Origin: Vanilla planifolia
Taxonomy: Eukaryota; Streptophyta; Magnoliopsida; Asparagales; Orchidaceae
Direction of reading: 5' to 3'
Length of the DNA: 64,000 nucleotides
Assembly: GCA_023846275.1 (NCBI GenBank)
Contig: JAIUJO010001776.1
Coordinates: 20,001-84,000, forward strand
The notes under the pieces are model-generated. The model ran no database searches, was not told the DNA's origin, and saw only the letters and a program-made list of their open reading frames with translations. Positions 36,265-49,432 of this stretch are shown here, one piece after another (within the stretch, counting starts at the first letter, position 1; every line of letters begins with the position of its first letter). A program made the position numbers and the translations under genes.

Positions 36265-37485
36265 ATGGAAAGAACAAATAATTGTAGTTGTTTGTTATTC
36301 TTTTGATGATAATGAACCATTCCAAAAAAAATAAAAATTATCAAGTATATGCATTTTTTAAAAAAGATTATGCTTATCATATAAGTGTTAGAATTTTAAA
36401 ATATCATTATTTTATTGATATAAAATTAATAATAAATTAACTATACTTTTATTTTCAAAAATAATGATAATAATAAATAAAGTGTTCTTTTAATAAATTA
36501 TCCTTTGTTATTAAAAAAGTTAAAATTCATAAAAATTAAAAAAAAGTAAAATATATAATTATCAATAATATTATTTTTTAAACTGTTTAATATGAAGATT
36601 TTATAAATATTATTTATTGGTGAATATTAAAAAAGTAGTAAAGATAGAAAGAAAAAAGAGAACATAGAGGGAATATAGAGAGAGAGAGAAAGATACAAAT
36701 TGATAAGAAAAAACTAAAGAGAAATAATAATGGAGACAAATGAGTGATTATTTAATGAAGGGCATAAGAAAAAGAGAACATAGAGGGAATATAGAGAAAA
36801 AATAAAACAATGAAAAAGAGCAAAATCAAAAATTAAATAAAGATAGAGGAGAGATAGAGACAAAAAAATATTTAGAGATAAAGACTAAAGAGAGAAAAAA
36901 GGAAATGGTAAAAGAGAGAGAAAGCAGTGAGAAAATTTGATAAAAATTTAAATAAATAGAAAAAGTGAGAAGTAACGAAATAAATGTTAAATTTTTATAA
37001 TAAAACTTATATTATTTATAAATATAATATTTAATCTTTTATAATATTTAATAATAAAAAAATTTTAAAACATTCGAAGTTCATTATTATTTTAGAATAT
37101 TAAAAAAATTAAAAGAATATTTGGAGTGCTAATTGAATATTAATTTCTATCTCTAATATTTTATAATATAACAATTTTTTATTTAAAAAATTTAATACAC
37201 AACATATATATATTACTATAAGCATAAATTAATTTTATTTTATTATGATTGAAATAAGTTATTTTGTTTAATATTTAACTAAATTAAAATTATTATTTTA
37301 GTGTACCATATCATCTGTCACATTAATTATTATATTAAATTAAGAATAATATTATAAAGTTTTTTAAAAACTTAATTACTAAAATTATAGTTATAAGTTG
37401 TCGTTTATAATAATTTATTTTTTAAAATTTATAATGTTATAAAAATTATTTGTAATTAACTAGAAAAAGTGTACTATGAGAAAAT
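36265..37485. repeat. 5S spacer, subtype C (about 1.2 kb)
   Basis: CTTTTGATGATAATGAACCA and TTATGCTTATCATATAAGTG mark subtype C. In the GA block (36610-36975) a segment is repeated: AACATAGAGGGAATATAGAG occurs at about 36660 and again at about 36778. Confidence 0.8.
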
Positions 37486-37603
37486 ATGATCAACATTAGT
37501 ACTTCTCAAGAGATCAGCCATCCCAATACTATGCATGTTCAAGCATCCATAAGTTTGGAGTTCAAATGATATCAAATGTTATAACCTTGGTGTTGTCACA
37601 ATT
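37486..37603 (-). pseudogene. 5S rRNA pseudogene 18 (subtype A)
   Basis: GTACTTCTCAAGAGATCAGC, CATCCCAATACTATGCATG, TTCAAGCATCCATAAGTTTG. The A box is disrupted by CCAT. Confidence 0.86.
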
Positions 37604-38554
37604 TCAAAAAAAGACAAAAAAATCAAGTTGTCATCATTTTGTTGAGGTAACAAATATTTAATCATTTTCAAAAATTTTCTTAATTACTAAGCATAAACAT
37701 TATTAAATAAAATTTGAACTTTTATATATGTAATAATATACTATGATATCAATCTTTTATTTATAAGAAATAAATAAAAAATTACATAGACAATTATTTT
37801 TTATAACATTGACATTAATACATAAGATTGACTTTCGTTATATTTTGATTCATATAAATTAAAAAACCAAATTACATAATAAATATAAAAGTTAAAATAA
37901 ATATTTATAAAAAATATTATATATTAGACTATGTCACACGAAAGTTTTCTTAAATAATATTAATTCATGAATAGAAAACAAGATAATAAAGATGGAGATA
38001 ATTGTTTTGTAATACAAAGAAAGGGAGATTAATAAGAGAAAAATAGATTTGAACAAAAATTTAAAGTGATGAGAGATGATTCACTAAAAAGGAAAAGAAA
38101 AAATAGAAACATAAAAGATATAGAAAGAATAAATAAAAAAGAGAAAGAGAGAGAAACGACAAAGAAGATATTAATAATAGAGAATAGCTAGGAAGAGGAG
38201 AAGAAAGCGAGATAATTTTAGAGACATTGAGATAAAAATAAAATGTGATAGACAAAGTTAAATAATAATAAAACATTAATAATTAACAAATATTATGAGT
38301 TAATCATATATAATGTTTAATTCTAATTTATTTTTTAGAATTATTTTTTAATATTAAGGTTATTATTTTGTTATATCATATGTTTTGTCATATTTATTAT
38401 TACATAGAATTGATAAAATCGTTATAAAGTTGTCATTAATAATTATTTACAAAAATATTATTTATATATTATAACTTATAATAACTTAATTTTTTTAAGT
38501 TAATATTATTAAAATTAATTATTGTTAATTACTAAATGAATTCTTTCAACAATT
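37604..38554. repeat. 5S spacer, subtype A (about 950 bases)
   Basis: AGTTGTCATCATTTTGTTGA replaces the usual motif. GA-rich block 37975-38250. The late segment is shortened to about 270 bases. Confidence 0.75.
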
Positions 38555-38667
38555 ATGTGTAACAACACTCTTAAGAGGTCACCCTTCCTAAAACTTCATT
38601 CGACCAAGCTAGCTTAATATTTGAGTACTAATGAGATCAATTGTTGGAATACAGATGTGGTAACATA
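38555..38667 (-). pseudogene. 5S rRNA pseudogene 19 (subtype B)
   Basis: ATGTGTAACAACACTCTTAA, GAGGTCACCCTTCCTAAAAC, TTCGACCAAGCTAGCTTAAT. Retains a CpG within TTCGACC. Confidence 0.86.
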
Positions 38668-39887
38668 TAAATAAAAAGATAAATAATTATAGTTGTGTGA
38701 TTATTATCTTGAAAATAATGAATCAAACTATATTTTAATAATAATATTTTATTTATATAAAATTCATAAAAATATTTCATAAACTATTATTTTTAATTGC
38801 ATAGATATTAATACATATGATATTTTATATTTGATAATTTTTATAAATAAAAAATTAAATTACATAAAAATGAATAATAAATATGTATTTTTCATAAATA
38901 TTACATATTAAATTATGTTAATTGATATGATTAAAAAGAGATAATAAAGATGGAGATAACTATTTTAAAAGAGGGTGAAATGTCATAGATTGATTAGAGC
39001 AAGATATAGATAAAAATAATAATAGAGAGAGAAGAGAGATGATTTAATGAAGGGAAAAAGAAAAAAGAGAACACAAAAAAGATAGAGAGCATAAATAAGT
39101 GGAAGAGAGAAAAATAACAAAGTAGAGAATGATAGAGGAGGGAAAGGCCAAGAAGAATATAAGGACAAAAACTAAAGATAAAAATGAGAACGATAATGAA
39201 AGAGAAATAAAGGAGAGATTATGTTACACATTAAGGTCAAAAGAAAAATATGACAAAACACATTTAATAAAAGTTAAATTATATAATTAGAATGAAGATA
39301 TTTATTAAATATTAAATTAATCATATGTAATATTTATTAATTTTAAAAATATAACTATTTGAGGTTTATTATTGCTTTAGAATGTTACAACAGTTTTAAA
39401 ACTTTTTAACTATCAATTTAATATTATTTTATTCATACTTAAAAGTAATAAATTAGTTAAAGAATAAATAATGAAATTATACTAATATATTATTTTAATT
39501 TCGTATAATATAGATAATACATATAATTAATTTTTTAACATTAATGAAATAATTATTTATTTTTTTAATTTTTATAAAATAATATTATTTTATTTAAAAA
39601 ATCTAAGTACATATATAAAATTAAAAAATTAAATTAATTTAATTTATTATAATTGATATAACTTATTTTGCTAAATATTAAAAAAATCCAATTAGTATTT
39701 TATTATCATATGATATGTCATATTTATTATTATATGAAATTAACAATGACATTATAAATTTGTTATTATATATTAAATACTAAAATTTTAATTATAACCT
39801 ATATTTTTAATAATTCATATTTTTAATATTAACATGTCATTAGAAGCAAATGTGACCCAATAAAAAATGAATGTTATGAAAAAATAT
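38668..39887. repeat. 5S spacer, subtype B (about 1.2 kb)
   Basis: TTATAGTTGTGTGATTATTA near 38686, GA-rich block 38935-39255, standard AT-rich remainder with TATCATATGATATGTCATAT. Confidence 0.78.
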
Positions 39888-39970
39888 ATGAAATATAAGA
39901 ACTTTTAAGAATATTTAATGATGGAGTTCTAATGAGGTCAAGTTCTGTAATATTTAAGTGGTGATGTGTA
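39888..39970 (-). pseudogene. 5S rRNA pseudogene 20 (subtype C), internal deletion
   Basis: The 3' end (ATGAAATATAAGAACTTTTA) is joined almost directly to the middle (ATGGAGTTCTAATGAGGTCA). About 35 bases including the A-box side are missing. The 5' part is present. Confidence 0.7.
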
Positions 39971-40560
39971 TAGAAAAGACAATTTATTATAGTTGTGTGA
40001 TTATTATTTTGATGATAATGAATCATTTTTAAAATAATCTAAATTATCAAAGATATATACCTTTTAAAAAAATTATGTTTATCATATATGTGCTAATATT
40101 TCTAATGCAAATATTTTATTCATAAAAATATTGACATTAATACATTAGATTTTCTTTCAATATGTTATCATTCTTATGAAAAAACTAAATTATTCAAAAA
40201 ATGTAAATAATAAAATATTTAATTATCATTAATATTATATATTAAATTATCATAGTTGTGTGATTATTCTCTTGATGATAATGAATCATCTATAAAATAA
40301 TCTATATTATCAAGTATATGCATTTTTTAAAAAAATTATGCTTATCATATATGCATTAATATATTCCAATATAAAAATTTTATTTATATTAAATTAATAA
40401 AACTAAATCACATAAACGATTATTTTTGAAAATATTGATATTGATACATAAGAGTTTCTTTTAATATATTATCGTTCTTATACAAAAACTAAATTACGTA
40501 GAAACTATAATTACTAAATTATATAATTATCATTAATATTATATATTTAGACTATGTAAT
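39971..40560. repeat. Tandem duplication of subtype C upstream spacer segment
   Basis: The stretch from TATAGTTGTGTGATTATT (about 39988) to about 40252 recurs from CATAGTTGTGTGATTATT (about 40252) to about 40560. Each copy contains GATGATAATGAATCAT and TTATGCTTATCATATATG or close variants. The two differ by several substitutions, so the duplication is not recent. Confidence 0.8.
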
Positions 40561-41136
40561 ATGAGAGATTTCATAAATGTTATTAACAGTAAATGAATAA
40601 TATCAATAGATGAGAGATTATTTAATAAAGTAGACGAGAAAAACGAGAACATAAAGAACATAAAGAGAAAAAGGAATCGTAGGTAGATAATTGAAGAAGG
40701 ATAATGGAGAAAGAGATATAGAAGAATATTAAGACAGAAAATGAAGAGACAAGAAATGAAATGATAAGTGAGGGAAAAAAATGCGAGAATAAGAGAGATA
40801 TTAAGATAAAGAGAAAAAAGTAAGAGAAATAATGAAATAAAAGTTAAATCTTAATCATAAACTTATAATATTTATATTATATAAAAAGTTAATCTTATAT
40901 AATATTTAATAATAGTAAAATTTGAAAAATATTTGTGATTTATTTTTCGTTTATAATATTACTAATATTTAGAAAATATTTTTAGAATTAATTAATAATA
41001 ATGTTATAAAGTTGTTATTAATAATTAATTAATAAAATGGTATTACAAACTATCTTTTTTAATAATTTAAATTGTTAATATTATCATGTTATTAAAGCTA
41101 ATTATCATTCATTTGAAAGAGCACTATTATAAAAAC
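40561..41136. repeat. 5S spacer, GA block and shortened late segment
   Basis: GA-rich block at 40585-40830, followed by a cut-down AT-rich segment that lacks TATCATATGATG. Confidence 0.75.
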
Positions 41137-41257
41137 ATCTGTAACACAAGGATGTTCAAAGAGGTTAGCCATCACACTAGTACTCGTGCCCAAGCTTGCT
41201 TGAACTTTGTAGTTTTGACTAGATCAAATGCCAAAATACTGGTGTGGTTGAACATGC
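41137..41257 (-). pseudogene. 5S rRNA pseudogene 21 (subtype D)
   Basis: CTGTAACACAAGGATGTTCA, TAGTACTCGTGCCCAAGC (keeps the CpG of CTCGCCC in shifted form), ACTGGTGTGGTTGAACATGC. A 64-codon plus-strand frame overlapping it is chance. Confidence 0.9.
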
Positions 41258-41955
41258 ATTCAAAAGAAAAAATATCATAGGTTTGTGATTATTTTTTTAA
41301 TAGAAATGAACCATTTCTAAAATTCTTAAATTTTCATATTATACACTTTCAAGTAAAATTTATGCTTTTTATTTATATGATAATATATTATAATACAATT
41401 ATTTTGTTTAAATAAAATTAGTAAATAATTAAGTAAAATTATTTTTTTTAAAAAAAGTAAACAATTTAAGACTAAATTTTCTTTCATTATATTTCATTTT
41501 TATATAAGTTAAAAATTAAATCATAAAAAAACTAATAACAAAATTTATGTTTCTCAAATGTGTTATATATTAAGCTATACAACATGAGAGATTTTTTAAA
41601 TATTATTAGTGGATCAGCTAAAAATAAGATAATAGAACTGGAGATGATTATTCTATAAGAGAGAAAGTCATGGACTGATAAGAGTTAAATAGACAGAAAA
41701 ATAATAATAAAGAGATGGGAGATAATTTAATGAAGAAGGAAAAACTATAATACAAATAAGATAGATATAATAAATAAATAAGTGAGAGAAAGAGATATGA
41801 GAAAGTAAAGAAGAATAGATGAGTGAAAGATGCTAAGAATTAGAATAAGATAAAAAACAAAGAAAAATAAAAGAGTGATAATAAGAGAGAAGAAAGTGAT
41901 AAAATGTCTTAAAGAAAAATAAGTTCAAAAATAATTTAATAAAAATTAATAATTT
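41258..41955. repeat. 5S spacer, subtype D (about 700 bases)
   Basis: GTTTGTGATTATTTTTTTAA, GA-rich block 41625-41940, then AATAATTTAATAAAAATTAA before the LTR-like segment. Confidence 0.78.
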
Positions 41956-42779
41956 GGCTGGTTCAATAATTATTACTTCTAAACGAGATTTTGTACATAA
42001 TACTATAAAAAAACTTTATTTTTTAATCAAGTAATTGATTATAGCTCTGTAGACACACAAAGTTGATGACAAATGTAAGATAAAACACAAAAAGTTTTCT
42101 ACATGATGAATTCCTAAATTTTGGGATTAATGTCCACTTTTTGATTGTACATTTGCACAATCGATCGATCACAACCGTATTTTATCTTTGAAAGTATTAA
42201 TTCTTTATGTCGCTTGATCGTGTTATGTGATGATTTCAAGTCCATATTTCATGTGCTAAAAAATTAATTTCTATTGTTAGATCATTGCTCTGATGAAATA
42301 GTCAAAATAGATTTCATATTTATAAAGGCATGGATTCGATTGCATCCATCTGATCGATGAGTTTTTATGATAGAATAGTCATGGAGCCTTTCGACAAAAT
42401 GACTATTTTAGTCCTTATTGGGACCTCTTGGAGAGTTTTCTATTTATTTATTTTGTGATTAAAATATTGAAAACTCTACAAAAATTCTAATAACTAAATT
42501 TTGTGTTTAGTAAGTGTTTTCATTACTTACAAATTTCATATAAATAAGAGATTTTTGCATGAAAAGAAGAAAATTTTTTATGTGATCCCATGAAAAAATA
42601 TTAAACCCTTTTGTAGCTTGTTTCCATCATCATTTTCATAAATTGCTTAGTCATTCGCTCGTTAAACTCTAAAAATTAATTTACTTGTCAAATCAACTAA
42701 GTTATTAGTTTTCATGATATTTATTTTTTTAATTAAGATAGTTGTACCTCTTCAATGACTTCATAAAGCATAAGATTTT
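41956..42779 (+). mobile_element. Old LTR-like segment C, internally shortened
   Basis: Begins about where GGTTCAATAATTATTACTTC matches segment A. Contains AAAGGCATGGATTCGATTGC and a clean TATA-type motif, TATAAATAAG at about 42540, followed by AGATTTTTGCATGAAAAGAA. Ends at about 42779 in the upstream spacer of subtype A, so its right part is missing. Confidence 0.5.
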
Positions 42780-43820
42780 GAAAATAATAAGCAATTTAGA
42801 AATGTTTCTAAATTAAAAAGTAAATACACAACTAAATGTTTTTATATGCTATTTAAATCTATCACATAAAATTATAATATTAATATTTACTATACATAAA
42901 ATAAATAAAATATTTAATAAACTACTAATTTTTATAGCATTGATATTAATACATTAGAATTTCTTTCATTATATTATCATTCTTACAAATAAAAAATTAA
43001 AAATAATTAATAAATACAAATAATAAAAAATATATATTTATCATAAATATTATATATTAAATTATACAATATAAGATATTTCTTAAATATTGATAGTTTA
43101 TGAGTAGAAAAAGAGATAATGAAGATGATGATGACTATTCTATCAAAGGGAGAGAAAATCAAGGATTTCTAAGATCAAATTAAGGAAGAAAATAATAAGA
43201 AAGAGATGAAAGATGATTTAATAATGAGGAAAAGAAAAGTGTGAGTATTGAAAAGATCGAAAGATTAAATAAAAAAATGGAAGACAGAGAAATGAAGGTA
43301 AGGAAAACATGAGAGAAATAATTAAATAAAATTAAATCTAAATAGTAAAAATTATAATATCCATAAAATGTAATGAGTTAATCATATTTAATATTTGATA
43401 ATATTAAAAAATATATTTCATGTTTATTATTATTTTAGAATATTACAAATATTTTTAATTTTGTTAATTATTAATAAAAAATATTTAAATGTTTAACAAT
43501 ATTTAATCTAATATTCCTATATTTGAAAATTCAATATATAGAAGAAATATACTTTTATAAACATATATTAATTCTAATTTACTATAATTAATAAAAGTTG
43601 TTTTTCTTAACATTAAAATAAACTAATGTTATTATTTTATCATATCATATGATTTGCTTCCAAATTGTTATATTAAATTAGCAATAATGTCATGAACTTA
43701 TTTTTAAATACTAATTACAAAAATTCAACTATAATTGTCATTTTAATAATTAATTTTGTAAATTAAAAATATTTTAAAAAGTTAATTGTCATTAATTAGA
43801 TAAAAGAATTCTATGAAAAA
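42780..43820. repeat. 5S spacer (about 1.04 kb)
   Basis: Starts within the upstream-type segment (GAAAATAATAAGCAATTTAG). GA-rich block at 43100-43320, shorter than usual. AT-rich remainder. Confidence 0.75.
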
Positions 43821-43940
43821 AAGTCTAATAATAAGAATTATCAAGAAGTCATCCATGCCAACATTATGCTCATCTAGGCAAGCTTAACTTTAGAGTTGTA
43901 ATGATACCTAGTGCTTTAATGTTGGTGTGGTTGCACATGC
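43821..43940 (-). pseudogene. 5S rRNA pseudogene 22 (subtype A)
   Basis: TATCAAGAAGTCATCCATGC, CATCTAGGCAAGCTTAACTT, TAGTGCTTTAATGTTGGTGT. The last keeps the normal GTGCTTTA of plant 5S. Confidence 0.88.
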
Positions 43941-45543
43941 AAGCAAAAAAAAAAAATCAATATTGTACGATTATTTTTTTTAATGTAATGAACCCTTTCT
44001 AAAATTTAATGAAATTTTAAATATTTAAACAATTGAATAAAATTTATTCTTTTTATATATGTTGTAACATATTATGACATCAATATTTTATTTATATGAA
44101 ATAAATAAATAATTACATAAACTATTTTTTCTATAAGATTGACACTAATAAATAGGAATTTCTTTTAATATATTAGCATTCTTACAAGTACAAAATTAAA
44201 TCACATAATAAATATATAATATTATAATCATAAATTAATTCTAATTGATTATTTTTTTGAAGTTATTTTTCTTAACATTAAACTATAATAAAATTATTAT
44301 TTTATTATATCATAAGATATCTCTTATTGATTACATGAAATTGACAAAAAAAGTTATAAAGTTGTTATTAATAATTAATAACAAAAAAGCTTTTTATAAA
44401 CTATAATCTATAAACATTTACTTTTTTAAATTAACATATAAAAAATAGTTATCATTTATTCGAAAAATTAATGCTCTAAAAATTAAATGAATCATAATAT
44501 ATTGCAATTATAACAATTAATTTTTATAAAATTAATAAAAAATGGCATAATTTATTATTTTTTATAAAATAGAAATTAATACATATGATTCTCTTTTGTT
44601 ATAATATCATTCTTGTAAATAAAAAATTAAATAACATAAAAATTATAAATAATAAAATAATATTTTTCAAAAATATTATATATTATATTATTATATATTA
44701 GGATTTCTTAAATATTGTTATTTGATGTGCTTAAAAAGATATAATAAAGATAGATACAACTATTTTAAAAGAGATAGAAATAATCAAAGCTTGATAAGGG
44801 CAAGATAAAAAAGGAAATAATAATAGAAGGAGAAGAGAGATGATTTGGAAAAAAACAAGAAACATAAAAAATAGTGATAGTAAACAAAAAAGTGAAAAAG
44901 AGAGAAATGAGAAAATAGAAAATGATAGAGAAGACAGAGATCAAGAAAATATAAGGATTTAGATAATAAACAAACAAATAAGGGAGTGATAATAGGAGAG
45001 TAAAGCAGGTGAGAAAATATTTAACACAATAAGCTAAAGAGTGCAAAAGTGATAAAAATAATTCAAAAAAATTTAAATTTTTAATAATTATATTTATAAT
45101 ATTTATTAAATATTATATTTAATTTTATATAATATTTATTATTTGTAAAATATAAAAACTATTTAAAGTTTATTATTATTTTAGGATACTACAAATATTT
45201 AAAAATATTTTAACAATTAATCAAATATTAATTTATTTATTCTTAAAAATAAAAAATTAACTAAGTAATAAATAATATAATAATTCTAATATATTATTTT
45301 TATTTGATGTAATATATACAATAAATATAAATAATATTTAACATTAATAAATAAATTTTAGATTCCTTTTTTAAATAATACAATATTACTTTATTTAAAA
45401 AAGGTTATGTAGATTATATATATATTATTATAAACTTAAATTAATCCTACAAATTATCTTTTTTATTAATTTAATTTTTTTAGTACTAACATGTTAATAA
45501 AATAAATTATTATTCAATAAAAAAAGAAAATGCTATGAAAACA
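43941..45543. repeat. 5S spacers with a lost subtype B 5S (about 1.6 kb)
   Basis: At about 44460-44490 the sequence that normally precedes a 5S (CGAAAAATTAATGCTCTAAA) jumps straight to the subtype B upstream segment (AATGAATCATAATATATTGC), so a 5S has been deleted. There is no GA block before that point; one lies at 44725-45060. Confidence 0.75.
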
Positions 45544-45662
45544 TATGAACAACATGAGAACTTCTCGATAGGCCACCCATCCCAATGTACTCTTGCCTAA
45601 GAATTCTTAAGTTTGTAGTTCTGATGAGATCTAGTGCATAATGTTGGTGTGGTCACACATGC
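45544..45662 (-). pseudogene. 5S rRNA pseudogene 23 (subtype C), well preserved
   Basis: AACATGAGAACTTCTCGATA, GGCCACCCATCCCAATGTAC, GATGAGATCTAGTGCATAAT, TTGGTGTGGTCACACATGC. One of the closest to the array consensus. Confidence 0.91.
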
Positions 45663-46840
45663 ATGCAAATGACAAAGAATTGTAGTTGTGTGTTTTTGTC
45701 TTGATGATAATAAAGTAATTCTAAAATAATCTCAATAATAAAGTATATGTACTTTTAAAAATATCATGCTTATCATATATTGTTAATATATTATAATATT
45801 AATGTTATATATATAATTAATAAAAGTTACATTAAAAGTTATTTTTGAAAATTGTAACATTAATATATAACATTTTCTTCCAATATGTTATCGTTCTTAC
45901 AATTAGAAAAATAAAATTACTTCATAAATATAAGTAATAAGGTCAATATTTATTATAAATATTATATATTAGATTATACAACATGATGTATATTCCTTGA
46001 ATATTTATAATTGATGGGCTAAAAAAGTGGTAATGAAGATTTGGATAACTATTCTATAAAAGAAATAGAACGTCATGAATTGATAAGAGAAAAATAAAGA
46101 GTAAAATGAAATAGAGAGATGAGAGATGACTTAACAAAAAATGAGAACATAGAATAGAATAAAAGAATAAATAAAAAATAAAATAGAGAGAAATAAGAGA
46201 GTAGAGAAGGATAATAGAGAGAGAGTGGCTAAGAGGAATATTAGGATATAGAGAATAAAGTGACAAGTAACTTAATAATAGTATAGAGTTGAAAGTCAGA
46301 GTATTTGAGAGACAGAGAAAAAGAGAAGAAAGTTAGAGAAATAATTAAATAAATGTTAAATTTAAATAATAAAACTTAAATATTTGTAAATTAAAAAGTT
46401 AATAATTTATAACATTTACTAATAATAAAAATATAAAACATATATGAGGTTTCTTTTTTTAGAATATTCAAAATATTTAAATTTTTTACTAATAAAAAAT
46501 TATTTTAATATCAAATTTTCGATGATAAAATGTTTGTTATTTAAAAATTTAACATTCATCATATATATACCATTATAAATATAAATTAATTCTAATTTAT
46601 CATAATTAATCAAATTTATTTTGCTTAAAAATAAACTCAACTAAAGTTAATATTTTTTTATATCAAATGATGTGTCATATTTATTATTGTATTAAATTAA
46701 TAATATTATTATAAAGTTAATTTTAAAAATTAATTACTAAAACTTAATTATAAACTATAATTTCCAATAATTTTTTTCCTTATAAAAATATAATATTTAA
46801 AAATTAATTATAATTAATAAGAAAAATTAACTACGAAAAA
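45663..46840. repeat. 5S spacer, subtype C (about 1.2 kb)
   Basis: GTCTTGATGATAATAAAGTA, ATCATGCTTATCATATATTG, GA-rich block 46030-46345, and an AT-rich remainder with TATCAAATGATGTGTCATAT. Confidence 0.78.
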
Positions 46841-46960
46841 GTGTGTAAAAGTAGAACTTCTTAAGAGGTTACCCATCCGAAAAAAATGCTTATCTAAGCA
46901 TGCTTAACTTTGGAGTTCTAATGGTATGTAGTCCTAGAATTCTAGTATGGTCACAGATGC
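46841..46960 (-). pseudogene. 5S rRNA pseudogene 24 (subtype A-like)
   Basis: ACTTCTTAAGAGGTTACCCA and AAGCATGCTTAACTTTGGAG are strong matches, with the A box intact apart from the CpG change. The 3' end is altered (GTGTGTAAAAGTAG). Confidence 0.9.
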
Positions 46961-47419
46961 ATGTTAGAGGAAAAAAATAGAAGTTTAGATTATTTTTTGA
47001 TGACACCTATCCTTTTTTAAAAATTCTTTAATATAAGCATAGAATATTTAAATAAACTTTATGTTTTTTATATTTGTTGTAACATATTATGATGTTAGTT
47101 TTTTATTTAGATGAAATCAATAAAAAGTTACATAAACTATCATATTTGATAACATTGACATTAATAAATAAGAATTTCTTCCATTATGATATCATTCTTA
47201 CAAATACAAAAAAAAATTAAATAATAAATATAAATAATATCATATATATTTATCAAAAATATCATATATTAGATAATGTTGCTAATGTGATATATTAAAC
47301 ATTATGAATTGATGAGCTTACAAAGAGATAATAGAAATAGAGATAACATTTTTTAAAAAGAGCAAAAGTCAATAAATAAGACAAAAATAGATAAGAAAAT
47401 AATGATAAGGAGAGATGAT
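46961..47419. repeat. 5S spacer, shortened
   Basis: Upstream segment ending near ATGAATTGATGAGC (about 47307) and a truncated GA-rich block (47320-47420) that runs into LTR-like segment D. Confidence 0.72.
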
Positions 47420-47812
47420 TGTTTTCATATGGTGTGCCATTCACTATTTAAACTCTTGAAATTCTATTCCTTCTAAAATAAAAAACTTTTCTAATTTTCT
47501 TGATATTTAATTCATTTAATTAAGAAAGTTGTGCATCTTTAATGGTTTCATAAATCATAGGATTTTGGTTGTATTAATTTAGATTTTATGTCACTAAATG
47601 TTTTTTCTTTTGTTTTTTTTAATTTTTTTTGTAAGACTATAGTAACATTTCACATTTATCTCTTTGTTGTGAGGGCTTACCCTACCATCTTTTAATAAAA
47701 GGCTTATATTTTGTTGTGGTTTGCTGGTTTTTTTCTTATGGTGGATGTATGCTTTTTTGACAAGGTGAACCACCTAAAAATTAATTATGTACATTTTTAA
47801 ATTTTGATTTTG
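47420..47812 (+). mobile_element. Old LTR-like segment D, right third only
   Basis: Keeps the right-hand part: AAAGGCTTATATTTTGTTGT and GGTGAACCACCTAAAAATTA near 47764. The GAACCACC-TAAAAAT motif resembles the GAACCACGTAAA motif common near the end of plant copia LTRs. That resemblance is the best support for calling the family LTR-derived. Confidence 0.55.
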
Positions 47813-48049
47813 CAATTACACATGTTTTATAAAAATTCATGTATTTTTTAAAAATTAAAATTTATAAAAATTACTTATATTTATTTATTAAATTTTATTA
47901 AAATTTACAATAAATATTTTATTGAAATATGTAATAATAAATCAAACATTTAATCATTGTAATGCAACACCCCCTTACTATACCTAACTTCAAACATCAC
48001 ATTAAAATTAATTGTCTATCATGTAAAAAAGGAGTGTTATGAAAAATAT
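47813..48049. repeat. AT-rich stretch after LTR-like segment D
   Basis: Shares ATGTTTTATAAAAATTCATG-like sequence with the region after segment E, so it was copied together with it. Contains GTAATGCAACACCCCC at about 47960, which is unusually C-rich here. Confidence 0.7.
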
Positions 48050-48167
48050 ATGCTACAAAATCACTTCTCAAGAGGGGCCCTATCCTAATATTACTTTGAC
48101 CAAAGCATGCTTAGTTTTGGAGTTTTGATAGGACCTAATGTTATAATGCTGGTGTTGCCACAAATGC
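48050..48167 (-). pseudogene. 5S rRNA pseudogene 25 (subtype A)
   Basis: ATCACTTCTCAAGAGGGGCC, CCAAAGCATGCTTAGTTTTG, ATAATGCTGGTGTTGCCACA. Follows the LTR-like segment, as pseudogenes 22 and 29 do. Confidence 0.88.
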
Positions 48168-49338
48168 AAGCAAAAGAGAAAAAAATGTAGTTGCATGAAT
48201 ATTATTTTAAAAATAATGAACCATTTAAAAAGGTTTATAAATTTACAAGTAAATGCACTTTGAAAATTTTTATATGCCTATTTTATCTATTATATTGTAT
48301 CATAATATTAATATCTTATTTTTATAAAATAAATAAATCATTAAATAGACTACTATTTTTGATAATATTGAAATTAATACAAAAGAATTTCTTTATTACA
48401 ATGTCATTCTTGCAAATAAAAAAATTAAATTTCTTAATAAATATAAATTGTATAATATAAATATATATATCATAAATTTTATATATTAGACTATGCAATA
48501 GAGGACATTTCTCAAATATTGATAATTGACAAGTAGAAAAAAGATAATGAAAATGGATAGAACTATTTTGTATGAGAGAGAATGTGATTGATTTATAAGA
48601 GCAAAATATAGAAAAATAATAATAATAGAGATAAATAAGAGATGATTTAATAAAAAGGAATAAAAAAGAGAAAGAATAAATAAGCCAAATTAAAGAAAGA
48701 ACAATGAGAAAGTTGAGAAGAAAAATGGAAAGAGAGGCTAAGAAAAATATTAAGATATGCAAGAATGAAGAGACAAATATGAGAATCATAACAAAGGAGA
48801 AAAGAATGTGAGAGATTTTGAGAAAAAATGAGATAAAGGGAAAATGTGAGAGATATAATAATTAAAAAGTGAAATCTAAATAATTGAAGTTATAATATCT
48901 ATAAAATATAATAAATTAGTCATATAAAAATTTAATAATAATTAAATATATAAAAGAATTTTTTTTTATTTTTTAATATTAAATATGTTTAATTTTTTTA
49001 CCATTAATAAAACATTATTTTAATGTTTAATACTCTATAATATAATTTTTATAAAAAAGTTAACAAACAACATATATACACAATTATAAACATAAATTAA
49101 TTCTTACTTATTATAATTAATAAAGTTTGTTTTACTTAATATTAAACTAAATTGATGTCAATATTTTATTATGTCTCATCGTATGACATATTTATTATCA
49201 TATTAGATTAATATCAATATTATAAAGTTATTTTTACAAATTAATTATAAACTACAATTTAGAAAAATTTATCTTTTAAGAAATTACAATATCATAAAAA
49301 TTATAATCATTCCTTAAAATAAACAAAACTATGGAAAT
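48168..49338. repeat. 5S spacer, subtype A (about 1.2 kb)
   Basis: GTAGTTGCATGAATATTATT, GA-rich block 48535-48870, AT-rich remainder in which TATGTCTCATCGTATGACAT replaces the usual palindrome-like motif. Confidence 0.78.
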
Positions 49339-49432
49339 ATGTCACCCGTCCCAACGTTATGTTTGTTTAAGCATGCTTAACATTACAGTTCTAATGATAT
49401 TGTAGGCTATAATATTAGTGTGGTCACATATG
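49339..49432 (-). pseudogene. 5S rRNA pseudogene 26 (subtype A-like), 3' end missing
   Basis: Begins ATGTCACCCGTCCCAACG, so the last 25 or so bases of the rRNA are gone. AAGCATGCTTAACATTACAG and AGTGTGGTCACATATG remain. Confidence 0.78.

Noticed and set aside
41086-41280. 64-codon plus-strand frame
   Set aside because: It covers a 5S pseudogene on the other strand.
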